From NCBI GenBank assembly GCA_900769405.1, contig CAAGGL010000013.1:1-64000 (forward strand): a stretch of 64,000 bases of DNA. The letters are read 5' to 3'. Each line of letters opens with the position of its first letter. The stretch's first letter is position 1. Of this stretch, positions 1 through 8,104 are shown in pieces. The DNA is from an uncultured Alistipes sp. GTDB taxonomy: Bacteria > Bacteroidota > Bacteroidia > Bacteroidales > Rikenellaceae. Position numbers and translations under genes: made by a program. The notes beneath the pieces were generated by a model. The model worked only from the letters and a program-made list of their open reading frames with translations, made no database searches and was not told the DNA's origin.

Positions 1-113
<113 letters not shown>

Positions 114-297
114 GTAAAAAAATTATCAATATTGTTAGAGTCCTGACTACTTATTTCCTAAAAGGAATTGATGGATAAATACTACATTTCTCTCTAAAAT
201 TTTACCAGTAATTCAAAGAACCTAGTTTGAAAAATATCTTTTCGTTCGTTCGCCTCTCTTTCATCAATCGGCTTTCGTTTGTGATCGAAAGGGACTG

Positions 298-329
298 CAA
301 AGGTAAGGCAAATATTTTTAACTTCCAAA
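298..329 (-). promoter_or_regulatory. rRNA operon promoter, proximal (P2)
   Basis: On the minus strand TACCTTTG (298-305) fits the Bacteroidota -7 box TAnnTTTG. A TTTG at 326-329 lies exactly 20 nt upstream as the -33 element, within ATTTGGAAGT. A/T-rich DNA further upstream resembles an UP element. It drives the 16S gene with a leader of about 180 nt. Confidence 0.8.
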
Positions 330-467
330 TATTTTCAAGAACTTTTGCAAATTTTTTTCAACATTCTGCGTTTTAAGCTATTTTCGACCGATTCGGCAAG
401 TCATCGTTTCAGACCGCGTCATCTTTCGTGTATATCTTAGAACCGTGTTTCTTTCGTTTTGCGGGTG

Positions 468-500
468 CAAAGATAGCGCATAATTATTCAAACTTCCAAA
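468..500 (-). promoter_or_regulatory. rRNA operon promoter, distal (P1)
   Basis: TATCTTTG (468-475, minus strand) with TTTG at 497-500, 21 nt upstream, in the same ATTTGGAAGT context as the proximal promoter. A/T tracts follow upstream (about 501-545). The two promoters are 170 bp apart, a tandem rrn arrangement. The rest of 546-820 shows no gene; a GCCGCGA/TCGCGGC stem lies near 780-811. Confidence 0.75.
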
Positions 501-824
501 TGTTTTTCAAACTTTTTTCATAAAAATTTTGCATTATTTTTGCATTGCATTGATTTTCTGCGTGTTACGCCTTTGACTTTTTTCGTGCTTTTTGAGGCTG
601 TTTCGGCGCGAGGATTGTTTCTGCGGTTTATTGCCGTTGCAGCCGCGTATCGCGCCATCGGTCGTATGGGCAGACCCGCAAAAAGCGGGCACAAAATACA
701 CCTATATATATAATAAAGGGGGCGCAACGAAAAAAAATCGCAACACTCCACTAAAAAACTGCCGCGCCCCACGCAAAAAGCCGCGACGGGGCTCGAAAAA
801 TTTTCGCGGCACCCCTAAAAAATC

Positions 825-856
825 ATATCCCGCACCTCGAAAGAAGTGCGGGATAT
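825..856 (-). terminator. Terminator after the PorV/PorQ-like gene
   Basis: An 11-bp perfect inverted repeat (ATATCCCGCAC / GTGCGGGATAT) is followed on the minus strand by a T-rich stretch (GATTTTTTAG). It ends the protease-PorV/PorQ operon. Confidence 0.8.
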
Positions 857-879
857 GCGATTTTCGTCCGAAACGTTGA

Positions 880-1830
880 TTAGAAGCGAACGCTCAAACC
901 AACACGGAAGGTATTGTTCATAGCCACGCCGCCCAGATAGTAAGCTGCATCGACCTGAATCATATCGATCACGCGAACGCCAAGACCCACGGTTGCGTAG
1001 TTCATCTTTGCCTTGCCGTCCATATGGTAACCCACGCGAGCTGCCACGGTATTGAACACCATATACTCGGCACCTACACCTGCAACGAAGCCGGTATTAC
1101 CCATAAATTTGTAACCTGCATCAACGCCAACCTTGATCGAGTGAGCGTCGTTGGGCTGCATCGTGAACATTGCGCCGAGCACAACCTTTGCGGGCAGAGC
1201 CGAACCCTCGCCCTCGCCATACTTCAACTTCGAGCCGATGTTCGCAGCCTTCAAGCCCAGGTCAAGACCCATCTTCTCGCTAAACGCAAGGCGATACTGA
1301 ACGCCCAGATCGAATGCCACAGCCGTGCCGCTAACGCCGTCGCCCAACTTCGAGCTTACGAAGTGACCTGCCACACCTGCCGACAGATTGTCGATGATCT
1401 CGATACCGTAACCCAGGTCGATAGTCATATCGGTCGGGTTGAAGCTATCCTTCGTGGAGTTGCCGTTTGCGTCGGTACCCACGCTGCCGGGGGTCTTCAA
1501 GTAGCGGAAACCGACCTGAATCGAGTGCTTCTCGGCCAGCGTGAAGTAAGCACCTGCGCCCAGCAACATATTCTTGCCGTCGAGATTCTTAGTCAGGCCA
1601 CTTGCCCAAGGCGAGAAGAATGCACCCACCTGGAACTTCTTATCCGACAGAGGTGCTGCCGCAACATTGTTGAACACCGAGAAGGCGCTACCCTCAGCCG
1701 CAGCGGTGATCTCACCCATTGCAGCCGTACGGGTGTCGGCATTAATGTCGAGCAATGAAGCGGCCTCCTGAGCCTTTGCAGCGGTCATCGCGCACAGCAA
1801 TGCAGCTGCCAAAATTATGATTTTCTTCAT
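880..1830 (-). CDS. PorV/PorQ-family outer-membrane protein
   Basis: A 316-residue protein with a cleavable signal peptide (about residues 1-20, ending AKA-Q). The rest reads as a long series of amphipathic beta strands ending in the aromatic VGLSVRF, as expected for an outer-membrane barrel. Overall features match the PorV/PorQ family, FadL-like barrels that serve the type IX secretion system; PorV shuttles cargo to the cell-surface attachment complex. It starts 23 bp downstream of a protease gene whose product carries a T9SS sorting domain, so the two are almost certainly co-transcribed and functionally linked. PorV and PorQ cannot be told apart with certainty from the sequence alone. Confidence 0.75.
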   Translation of the reverse strand: MKKIIILAAALLCAMTAAKAQEAASLLDINADTRTAAMGEITAAAEGSAFSVFNNVAAAPLSDKKFQVGAFFSPWASGLTKNLDGKNMLLGAGAYFTLAEKHSIQVGFRYLKTPGSVGTDANGNSTKDSFNPTDMTIDLGYGIEIIDNLSAGVAGHFVSSKLGDGVSGTAVAFDLGVQYRLAFSEKMGLDLGLKAANIGSKLKYGEGEGSALPAKVVLGAMFTMQPNDAHSIKVGVDAGYKFMGNTGFVAGVGAEYMVFNTVAARVGYHMDGKAKMNYATVGLGVRVIDMIQVDAAYYLGGVAMNNTFRVGLSVRF

Positions 1831-1853
1831 AGTTGTATCTTACTCTTACGTTT

Positions 1854-4800
1854 TTACTTCTTAACAATAGTGCTCTTGTAAACCTCGCCGCCGTAGGTAA
1901 CCTCAACAACGTAGTTACCTGCGCCAAGCGACGACAGATCGACCTTAGCCGGAGCAAACGGATCGATTGCCGTGGTGGTCTCCATAGCCAACGGACCTGC
2001 TGCGCTGAACAGACGAACGCCGATCGAACCCTTCACCGACTGACCCATACGGATATTCATATCCTTCACTACGGGGTTGGGATAGAGCTCAACAGCCTTG
2101 CTGTCGTCGCGAACCATCACCTTGAAGGTCGTAGTAGCCTCCTTGTTACCTGCGTCGCGAGCGGTTACGGTTACGGTCACCAGACCATACTTCGAGCCCT
2201 CAACGGTCAGCTTGTCGCCATCAACGCGAGCCACAACGGTCGATGAGCTGATCGCAACATCGTACTTCAAATCCTCGCCATTACCATCGGTGAAGTAGTC
2301 GCTCAGCGTTACCGACTGTTTCTGAGCAACGGCGCCCATATATACATTAGGCATATCCGTAGCCTTCGGAGCCTCGTTGCCAATGATCTCGAAGGTGAAG
2401 GGAACGTGTGCCGACTCCTTACCCGAATCATCGGTTACAACCACCTTCGCCGAGTAGGTACGAGCCGCAAGGTTCTGGCTGTTACCCGTGAAGGTTACGG
2501 TGATCTTCTCACCCTCGACATTCATCTTGATGTAGCTATCAACCGTACCAACGATCTTCGCGGTCCACTTATCGCCATTGGGCTCGTTAACCGAGAACTC
2601 AACGGTGCCCTTGTCCCAATACTGCAAGCGCTTCGAGGTCTCACCCACTGCGGTCAGCACGGGAGGCAGGTTGTTCTTGGTCGAACCCGAAACCTTCGCA
2701 GCCTCCGAACTCAAACCGAACTGGTCAACCGAAACAACCTCGATATAGTACTTCGTATTGTTCAACAAGCCGGTCAATTCGAGCGAGCCGCTCTGCTCTG
2801 CTGCGAGCGTAACGGTCTGGTTAACGGCGTTAGCCATCGTGCTCGAAGTCGAGTAGCGAACGGTGTACTTAGCCATATTCTCGCCGATGCAGTCGGTGAT
2901 ACCCGTAAAGCGGATAGTCAGCGAGGTGTAGGTCGAAGAGGCGATTTCGAGATCGCTAACGGCCTCGGGAGCAATGGGATCATCGGTCTTGACACTACCG
3001 AAGCAGGGCTCCGAAGCCTTGTTCCAATGGTCAACCGCCATCACAACTACGTAGTACTCCTTCGAAGGACGAAGACCCTTGATCGTAGCCTCGATCTGGT
3101 CGCCAACCTCCAAGTCACCAACATCAACAGCCATCGGACCGCTCAGTACACCACTCGTGGTAACTGCACCCGACTCCGAAACCGAGATCTTGCTGGTGCT
3201 CCAATATATGCGGTAGTTGCTTACGGGAGCGCCTGTGTAGTCACCCGTAACGGTCCACTTGATCTTTGCTGCGGTGCGCTCCATAGGCTCTACCTGCTCG
3301 AACGACTCGACAGCCTCGGGCGACACGTGGTCGTCGGGCAGCGGAGTCTCGCCTTCGAGTTTGGTCAGCAGTGCATCTGCATCAACCAGACCCTTACCCA
3401 TCTTGTTGCGATAGTTCGACATATAGAGGGTGTAGGTACCATTCGACAGAGGCAGATACTTATAGTCGCCATCTTTCAGGTAGCTCGAAATATCGCGTAC
3501 GGTCTCCTCGATATAGCCGCGCAACTCCGAAGCCTTCAAGGTCAGACCCAGCTCATCGGCATACGACAGTGCCAATGCTGCCACACCCGTAGCGTGGGGG
3601 CAAGCCATCGAGGTACCACTCATATAACCATAACCATTAACAACGGTGCTCAGTACCTCAGCGATCGAGTTACCATAGCCGTTACCAACGTACGGGTTGT
3701 CCGTATCGCTGAAAAATGGATCACCACCCGGAGCCGAGATATCAACCCAAGTACCATAGTTGGTGTAGTACGCAGGACGATAGTCAGCCGCGATCGAAGC
3801 CACTGCAAACGAGTTCTCGTCAGCTGCGGGATACTTCTTCACGTCGTTCTGATAGTAACCCTCGTTACCTGCCGCGAAGAGGATCAGACCACCGGCCATC
3901 GGACCTACCTGAATCTCACCGCTCTCGTCCATACCTGCATAGTCAGCGAAATACTTCATCGCCTCCTTCAAAGCCGAGAACTGCGACTGATTCCAATTGA
4001 TGTTCGAGTCGGTATAGCCCCAACTGTTGTTGCTGATCACTGCGCCATTGTTACAAGCGTAGGTAAATGCGCGTGCAGCATAGTCGGCACCACGACCGCT
4101 ACCATTCTCACCCATCGTTGCGCAGCTCATCAGCAGAACACCGCCATTATTGCTCGAACCACCTGCGATACCCGAAACACCAACGCCGTTGTTGTTCATT
4201 GCCGAGATCGTACCTGCAACGTGAGTACCGTGATTTGCACCCTCGTTTGAGGTAACCAGAGCTTCCTTCATCGCCTTGAAGCCACCGTTCTGACCAACAT
4301 TCGAACCATTCGGGTTGTCCTTATAGAAGTAGTAGCCGAACACGTCGTCAACATAACCATTCTCGTCATCATCGACGCCGTCCTGGCCATTCTTCTCTGC
4401 CTCGTTCCACCACATATTGGCGTTCAGGTCCTCGTGATCGTAGTCAACGATACCGTCAACGATCGCTACGATAACCTTATCCGAGCCCGTGCACTTCTCC
4501 CACGCGGGAACAACGTTCACGTCAGCGCCCTTAACCGCGCCACGGATATATGCCGTGCCGTTCGCCTTCTTCCAATCGGTACCGCGGTTCTGATAGTGCC
4601 ACTGCTCCACCAGGCGCGGATCGTTGAACGGCAACTCCTCGTCAGCCAGAATCTGCTCAACAGCTGCGGTCACATCTGCCTCAGACATCTTCACATCGGG
4701 CAGCGAGATCGGCATATTGAACTCAACAACAGCCAACTCATTGCAATTCGACAACATCTCGCCAACCTTCGACATCGAAACACCCTCGTCGAAAGCGACC

Positions 4801-5168
4801 TTATACCACAAGTGCAGACCTGCCTTGCGCTGACGTGCCTCGAAGCGACCAGCATCGGGGAACACGCGCGAAATGTTGTAAGCGCCTACGCTCTGGCAGA
4901 ACGCATCGAACGACTCGATACCCGTCACCACGCGACCCTCGGTCAGCAGCGACGCAGCCGACTCAACGGTCTCGACTGCCGTATCGCGGAACTTCACCAG
5001 CACCTCACCGGCGATAGCCTGCTCTGCGCTAAATACCATCTTAGGCTTCTGCGCCAACAACTGCGACGATACCGAACCGTCGATGTTCATCGTGTCGTCC
5101 AGCTTCGGATCGGTACACGACGCCAACATTGCTGTTGCGCACATCAAGAGTAAAAATTTACACTTCAT
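1854..5168 (-). CDS. Subtilisin-like (S8) surface protease with fibronectin III domains and T9SS sorting domain
   Basis: A 1104-residue protein when started at MKCKFLLL; the upstream in-frame extension lacks signal-peptide character. Residues 1-18 form a lipoprotein-like signal (MLASC). An N-terminal inhibitor/propeptide-like region runs to about residue 200. The S8 domain has Asp238 (VAIVDG), His313 (HGTHVAG), the oxyanion Asn435 (AAGNEG) and Ser520 (GTSMACPHATG), so the triad is intact. Two fibronectin III-like domains and cadherin-like beta domains follow. The last 75 residues begin with a YPNP motif and match the type A T9SS C-terminal sorting domain. It is co-transcribed with the PorV/PorQ-like gene. 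A lipobox together with a T9SS signal is unusual. Confidence 0.92.
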   Translation of the reverse strand: MKCKFLLLMCATAMLASCTDPKLDDTMNIDGSVSSQLLAQKPKMVFSAEQAIAGEVLVKFRDTAVETVESAASLLTEGRVVTGIESFDAFCQSVGAYNISRVFPDAGRFEARQRKAGLHLWYKVAFDEGVSMSKVGEMLSNCNELAVVEFNMPISLPDVKMSEADVTAAVEQILADEELPFNDPRLVEQWHYQNRGTDWKKANGTAYIRGAVKGADVNVVPAWEKCTGSDKVIVAIVDGIVDYDHEDLNANMWWNEAEKNGQDGVDDDENGYVDDVFGYYFYKDNPNGSNVGQNGGFKAMKEALVTSNEGANHGTHVAGTISAMNNNGVGVSGIAGGSSNNGGVLLMSCATMGENGSGRGADYAARAFTYACNNGAVISNNSWGYTDSNINWNQSQFSALKEAMKYFADYAGMDESGEIQVGPMAGGLILFAAGNEGYYQNDVKKYPAADENSFAVASIAADYRPAYYTNYGTWVDISAPGGDPFFSDTDNPYVGNGYGNSIAEVLSTVVNGYGYMSGTSMACPHATGVAALALSYADELGLTLKASELRGYIEETVRDISSYLKDGDYKYLPLSNGTYTLYMSNYRNKMGKGLVDADALLTKLEGETPLPDDHVSPEAVESFEQVEPMERTAAKIKWTVTGDYTGAPVSNYRIYWSTSKISVSESGAVTTSGVLSGPMAVDVGDLEVGDQIEATIKGLRPSKEYYVVVMAVDHWNKASEPCFGSVKTDDPIAPEAVSDLEIASSTYTSLTIRFTGITDCIGENMAKYTVRYSTSSTMANAVNQTVTLAAEQSGSLELTGLLNNTKYYIEVVSVDQFGLSSEAAKVSGSTKNNLPPVLTAVGETSKRLQYWDKGTVEFSVNEPNGDKWTAKIVGTVDSYIKMNVEGEKITVTFTGNSQNLAARTYSAKVVVTDDSGKESAHVPFTFEIIGNEAPKATDMPNVYMGAVAQKQSVTLSDYFTDGNGEDLKYDVAISSSTVVARVDGDKLTVEGSKYGLVTVTVTARDAGNKEATTTFKVMVRDDSKAVELYPNPVVKDMNIRMGQSVKGSIGVRLFSAAGPLAMETTTAIDPFAPAKVDLSSLGAGNYVVEVTYGGEVYKSTIVKK

Positions 5169-5250
5169 ACTATTCGTTTTAATTAATTTTGTTTTCACGT
5201 CTTCTGTTTCAGCGCGTGCGACAAGCAAAAATCACACACTTCTGAACTTA

Positions 5251-5280
5251 CAAATATACTAATTTTCTGCGGATCCACAA
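5251..5280 (-). promoter_or_regulatory. Promoter of the S8 protease operon
   Basis: TATATTTG at 5251-5258 (minus) matches TAnnTTTG exactly. A TTG at 5278-5280 lies 19 nt upstream. The inferred 5' leader is about 75 nt. Confidence 0.75.
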
Positions 5281-5287
5281 AACAAAA

Positions 5288-5313
5288 AGAGGGACAATTT
5301 ACATTGCCCCTCT
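5288..5313 (-). terminator. Terminator after lspA
   Basis: An inverted repeat AGAGGG...CCCTCT with inner CAAT/ATTG pairing, followed on the minus strand by TTTTTGTTTTG. Confidence 0.75.
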
Positions 5314-5338
5314 AATTTTCTCGATCACTCGCGCCCGA

Positions 5339-5953
5339 TTACGACAGAATCGAGTCGTCCGAGTTGAAAAATTTATACTGGAAAAGTATCAAATAGACCA
5401 CCGCCACCGAGATATAGGCGTCGGCCAGATTGAATATCGCACCGAAGAAATAGTTGTTGCCATCGAGCAGGAACGACAACCACTCGGGACAGCTATTCCA
5501 CTGAAACAGCGGGAAATAGAACATATCCACCACGCGGCCGTGCAGCAGTCCCGCATAACCGTCGCCCCAATGTGCCACCTCGAACGGAGTCGATTCCGAG
5601 AAGATCAGACCATAGAACGCGCTGTCGATGATGTTACCCACCGCGCCCGCGAAGATCAACGCAAAGCCAACGAGCACACCCACAGGTGCTTTCGCGCGCA
5701 GCAGACGCGACATAAACCACGCGATACCGCCCGCCATCACCACGCGGAACAGGCTCAGGAAGAGCTTACCCCAATCCTTGCCCAGCTCCATACCGAATGC
5801 GAAGCCCGGATTCTCGACAAATCGCAGTTGGAACCAATCGGGCACAACGATAATCGCCTCACCCAGAGCCAGATGTGTTTTGATCCATATTTTGAGCAGT
5901 TGGTCTGCCAGCAGCAGCACAACAATCAATATCGACAATTTTTTACCGTTCAT
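5339..5953 (-). CDS. lspA: Lipoprotein signal peptidase (signal peptidase II)
   Basis: A 204-residue inner-membrane aspartyl protease that removes signal peptides from prolipoproteins after diacylglyceryl transfer. The start at MNGKKLSI is preferred over an upstream in-frame codon because the first membrane segment begins right there. Four hydrophobic segments are visible. The two catalytic aspartates lie in GNIID and in FNLADAYISV, the conserved LspA motifs. It is longer than E. coli LspA because of an insert before the second motif, common in Bacteroidota. It has its own promoter and terminator. Its substrates would include the many lipoproteins encoded in this window. Confidence 0.96.
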   Translation of the reverse strand: MNGKKLSILIVVLLLADQLLKIWIKTHLALGEAIIVVPDWFQLRFVENPGFAFGMELGKDWGKLFLSLFRVVMAGGIAWFMSRLLRAKAPVGVLVGFALIFAGAVGNIIDSAFYGLIFSESTPFEVAHWGDGYAGLLHGRVVDMFYFPLFQWNSCPEWLSFLLDGNNYFFGAIFNLADAYISVAVVYLILFQYKFFNSDDSILS

Positions 5954-5982
5954 AAAGTTCGTTCTTTCGACTATTTCTTTCA

Positions 5983-6012
5983 CAAAAGTAACTATTTTTT
6001 GTCAATTCGCAA
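5983..6012 (-). promoter_or_regulatory. lspA promoter
   Basis: TACTTTTG (5983-5990, minus) with TTG at 6010-6012, spacing 19 nt. It lies about 30 nt upstream of the chosen lspA start and supports that start. Confidence 0.65.
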
Positions 6013-6043
6013 GCGTCCGCGCCACCCGCCCCCCAAAAAACAA

Positions 6044-6068
6044 AAGCGATCCCAACTTGGGATCGCTT
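6044..6068 (-). terminator. Terminator after the acidic mini-lipoprotein
   Basis: A near-perfect palindrome AAGCGATCCCAA/TTGGGATCGCTT followed on the minus strand by TTTGTTTTTT. Confidence 0.85.
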
Positions 6069-6093
6069 ATGCCTAATTTGGTTTTGAGCTTAA

Positions 6094-6327
6094 TTATTCA
6101 GCAGCCTCAACAGCCTCAGCAACAGCCTCAACTACCTCCTCAACTACCTCAGCAGCCTCGGTGCACTCACCCTCAGCGCAAGCCTCGGTGCACTCCTCAG
6201 CAGCCTCAACTACCTCAACTGCCTCATCAGCAACAGCCTCTGCCTCAGCAGCGGGCTGGTTAGCGTTACCGCAACCTACGAAAGCGAAAGCTGCAGCTAC
6301 TACCATAAAAGAGAAAAACTTCTTCAT
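6094..6327 (-). CDS. Tiny Glu/Ala/Val-rich lipoprotein with three cysteines
   Basis: A 77-residue protein. Residues 1-19 form a signal ending in the lipobox FVGC. The mature part is about 58 residues, almost entirely Glu, Ala and Val, very acidic and predicted helical, with a central cysteine cluster (ECTEACAEGECTEA). The low-complexity DNA is made of repeated CAGCCTC/CAACTAC-type units. It has its own promoter and strong terminator, so it is a real transcription unit. I do not recognise a named family. A periplasmic or surface lipoprotein with a helical, possibly metal- or disulfide-binding tail is a guess from composition only. Confidence 0.75.
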   Translation of the reverse strand: MKKFFSFMVVAAAFAFVGCGNANQPAAEAEAVADEAVEVVEAAEECTEACAEGECTEAAEVVEEVVEAVAEAVEAAE

Positions 6328-6358
6328 AGTCGTAAAAATTTAAGATTGTTAAACCTTG

Positions 6359-6389
6359 CAAAATTAAGTATTCGATTCCAAAAATACAA
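6359..6389 (-). promoter_or_regulatory. Promoter of the acidic mini-lipoprotein gene
   Basis: TAATTTTG (6359-6366, minus) with TTG at 6387-6389, 20-nt spacing. The leader is about 25 nt. Confidence 0.7.
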
Positions 6390-6415
6390 ATAAAATTGAC
6401 TAATTAGACAATTTT

Positions 6416-6868
6416 TTATTCGATTTTTCGCGAGAAAAGAGCAATCGGAATATCCGTGCGGGTTATATGCGCCTTCGGGAAGAGCGATTTCACACGTCCC
6501 CAGAGAATTGTAGCCTCCTCCTGAGTCAGACAATTGCCGACCGTAACGATGAAATAGGGGTTGCGATAATCCTTATAAACAGGGATCGAAGGGAAGCTGG
6601 CGCGGAACATCTGCTCGGCCTCAGCGGCACGCACACGCGCGTCCTGACTGTTGTCGTAGAAGATACCGATGCGGTAGCCGCGCACGTTGCTGCGCTGGGT
6701 TTGGGCCGTTGCCGACGCCACTGCCGACGCGGCATCACCCTGCTCGTTCACCACGATTGTTGCGCCGTTATGGCTCTGCGCCAGCGACTGACGGAACTGA
6801 CCGAGACTCTGCGCGCTAACGCCCACGGCGATCATCAACAGCGTAAGTATCAATATTATACGTTTCAT
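6416..6868 (-). CDS. Secreted SPOR-domain-like protein
   Basis: A 150-residue protein with a signal peptide (MKRIILILTLLMIAVGVSAQ). Residues about 65-145 have the pattern of a SPOR (peptidoglycan-binding) domain: GYRIGIFYDNSQDARVRAAE, a FPSIPVYKDYRNPYFIVTVGN core and a final helix with an arginine patch. SPOR domains bind peptidoglycan lacking stem peptides and often mark division or cell-wall proteins; here the domain stands alone after a short linker. It is the last gene of the set 9370-6416, 20 bp after the lipoprotein gene. The exact partner is unknown. Confidence 0.7.
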   Translation of the reverse strand: MKRIILILTLLMIAVGVSAQSLGQFRQSLAQSHNGATIVVNEQGDAASAVASATAQTQRSNVRGYRIGIFYDNSQDARVRAAEAEQMFRASFPSIPVYKDYRNPYFIVTVGNCLTQEEATILWGRVKSLFPKAHITRTDIPIALFSRKIE

Positions 6869-6888
6869 CTTTCGGGTCGTTTTGTCGA

Positions 6889-7398
6889 TTAGATCTGCTC
6901 GACCTCCTCGGTCGATAATGCAAATTTACTAAGAAATTTTTGGAGTTCCATATCCGCGACAAAAATATTTTTGCGCACGGGTCCCACCTTCACCTTCGCG
7001 TCGATGGTCACGCTCATATTGTCAAGCGCCTTATTGCTCAGGCGACCCAGCACAAACATCGCCGACAGCGGGTCATAGACCTTCATTCGGGTCGAGGCGC
7101 TCAACGTGCCTTCGAAGCGTTTGGGCAGCTCCACCGCATTGCGTAACTGCAACATTAACACCTTGTTACGATTGTAGCTCAGCGTCAACTCGGCATCTTC
7201 GAGCGTGATCTTATGGCGGGTTTCGTTCGCCACCGACACCACCACATCGACGCCCGACAGACCGTGTGGCGTGATCTGTTCGATACCCTCAAAGCGGATC
7301 TTCTCGCGCAGTTTCTCGGACTGACGCTCCGCACTACACGAACCAAGCAGCAGCGCACCGACCGACGCAACCAATATAAACGCTATTCGTCGCATCAT
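6889..7398 (-). CDS. LEA-type-2-like lipoprotein of unknown role
   Basis: A 169-residue lipoprotein with signal and lipobox LLGSC near residue 20. The body (VDVVVSVANETRHKITLEDAELTLSYN) resembles the LEA14/WHy-type beta sandwich found in bacterial periplasmic proteins: an immunoglobulin-like fold with conserved NET and paired beta strands. This assignment rests on pattern only. The start codon overlaps the menG stop (ATGA at 7395-7398), so the two are translationally coupled. No catalytic residues are apparent. Confidence 0.7.
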   Translation of the reverse strand: MMRRIAFILVASVGALLLGSCSAERQSEKLREKIRFEGIEQITPHGLSGVDVVVSVANETRHKITLEDAELTLSYNRNKVLMLQLRNAVELPKRFEGTLSASTRMKVYDPLSAMFVLGRLSNKALDNMSVTIDAKVKVGPVRKNIFVADMELQKFLSKFALSTEEVEQI

Positions 7399-8102
7399 TT
7401 CACACCTATATAAATATAAGCAATACCGAGCGTTAGTCGTATTGCACGGCACTCTCGCAGTCCCGCCTCGCGCATCATCTGCACGAAACGCTCGGGCGCA
7501 GGGAATTTATCGACCGACGCGGGCAGATATTTGTACGCCGCGCGATCGCCCGAGATCCAACCGCCGACGATCGGCATCACCTTATGAAAATAGAAACGGA
7601 AAATCGGACCAAATATTTTGTTCGTCGGGCGCGAGAGTTCCAAGACCTCCACGACGCCACCCTCGCGCAGCACGCGATGCATCTCGCTGAGGCTCTGCTC
7701 TTTATTGGCGAAGTTGCGCACACCGAAACCCACCGTCACTGCATCGAACTCACCCTCGGCATAGGGCAGCTGCTCGGCGTCGGCAAGCTCCAATTTGATC
7801 TTATTGCTCAGACCTCGGCGGGCAACCTTCACACGACCCACCTCGACCATCTCGGTCGAAATATCCGAGCCTGTAATCTGCACACCCTCAATTCCTTTCG
7901 CCAGCGCAATCGCCATATCGCACGTTCCCGTCGCAAGATCCAAAATGCGTTTAGCCTCGAACTTGCGCAACTCGCGCACCGCACGGCGACGCCACAGATG
8001 ATCAATACCGAGCGACAACAGATGATTCAGCGCGTCATAGCTCGGAGCAATACGATCGAACATCGCGCGGATTGGACTTTTAGATGTAGTTTTCTCACTC
8101 AT
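7395..8102 (-). CDS. menG: Demethylmenaquinone methyltransferase
   Basis: A 235-residue S-adenosylmethionine methyltransferase that carries out the last step of menaquinone synthesis (ubiE family). The start at MSEKTTSKSP is chosen because the family begins shortly before FDRIAPSYDALNHLLS. Motifs seen: the SAM-binding RILDLATGTCDMAI, SDISTEMVEVGR, the acidic LADAEQLPY and TVGFGVRNF, then the C-terminal KYLPASVDKFPAPE segment. Bacteroidota respire with menaquinone, so menG rather than ubiquinone synthesis is expected. It lies 2 nt after the lolC-like gene and overlaps the following lipoprotein gene by 4 nt. Confidence 0.95.
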   Translation of the reverse strand: MSEKTTSKSPIRAMFDRIAPSYDALNHLLSLGIDHLWRRRAVRELRKFEAKRILDLATGTCDMAIALAKGIEGVQITGSDISTEMVEVGRVKVARRGLSNKIKLELADAEQLPYAEGEFDAVTVGFGVRNFANKEQSLSEMHRVLREGGVVEVLELSRPTNKIFGPIFRFYFHKVMPIVGGWISGDRAAYKYLPASVDKFPAPERFVQMMREAGLRECRAIRLTLGIAYIYIGVK

Positions 8103-8104
8103 AA

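Noticed and set aside
518..879. Short open frames on both strands near the rRNA promoters
   Set aside because: They lie in A/T-rich promoter DNA, with unusual composition and no translation signals; the region is explained by the promoters and terminator.
2406..4250. A 614-codon open frame on the plus strand within the S8 protease
   Set aside because: It is antisense to a protein with intact catalytic and sorting domains. Its translation is repeat-like Arg/His/Val-rich, as expected from reading GC-rich genes backwards.
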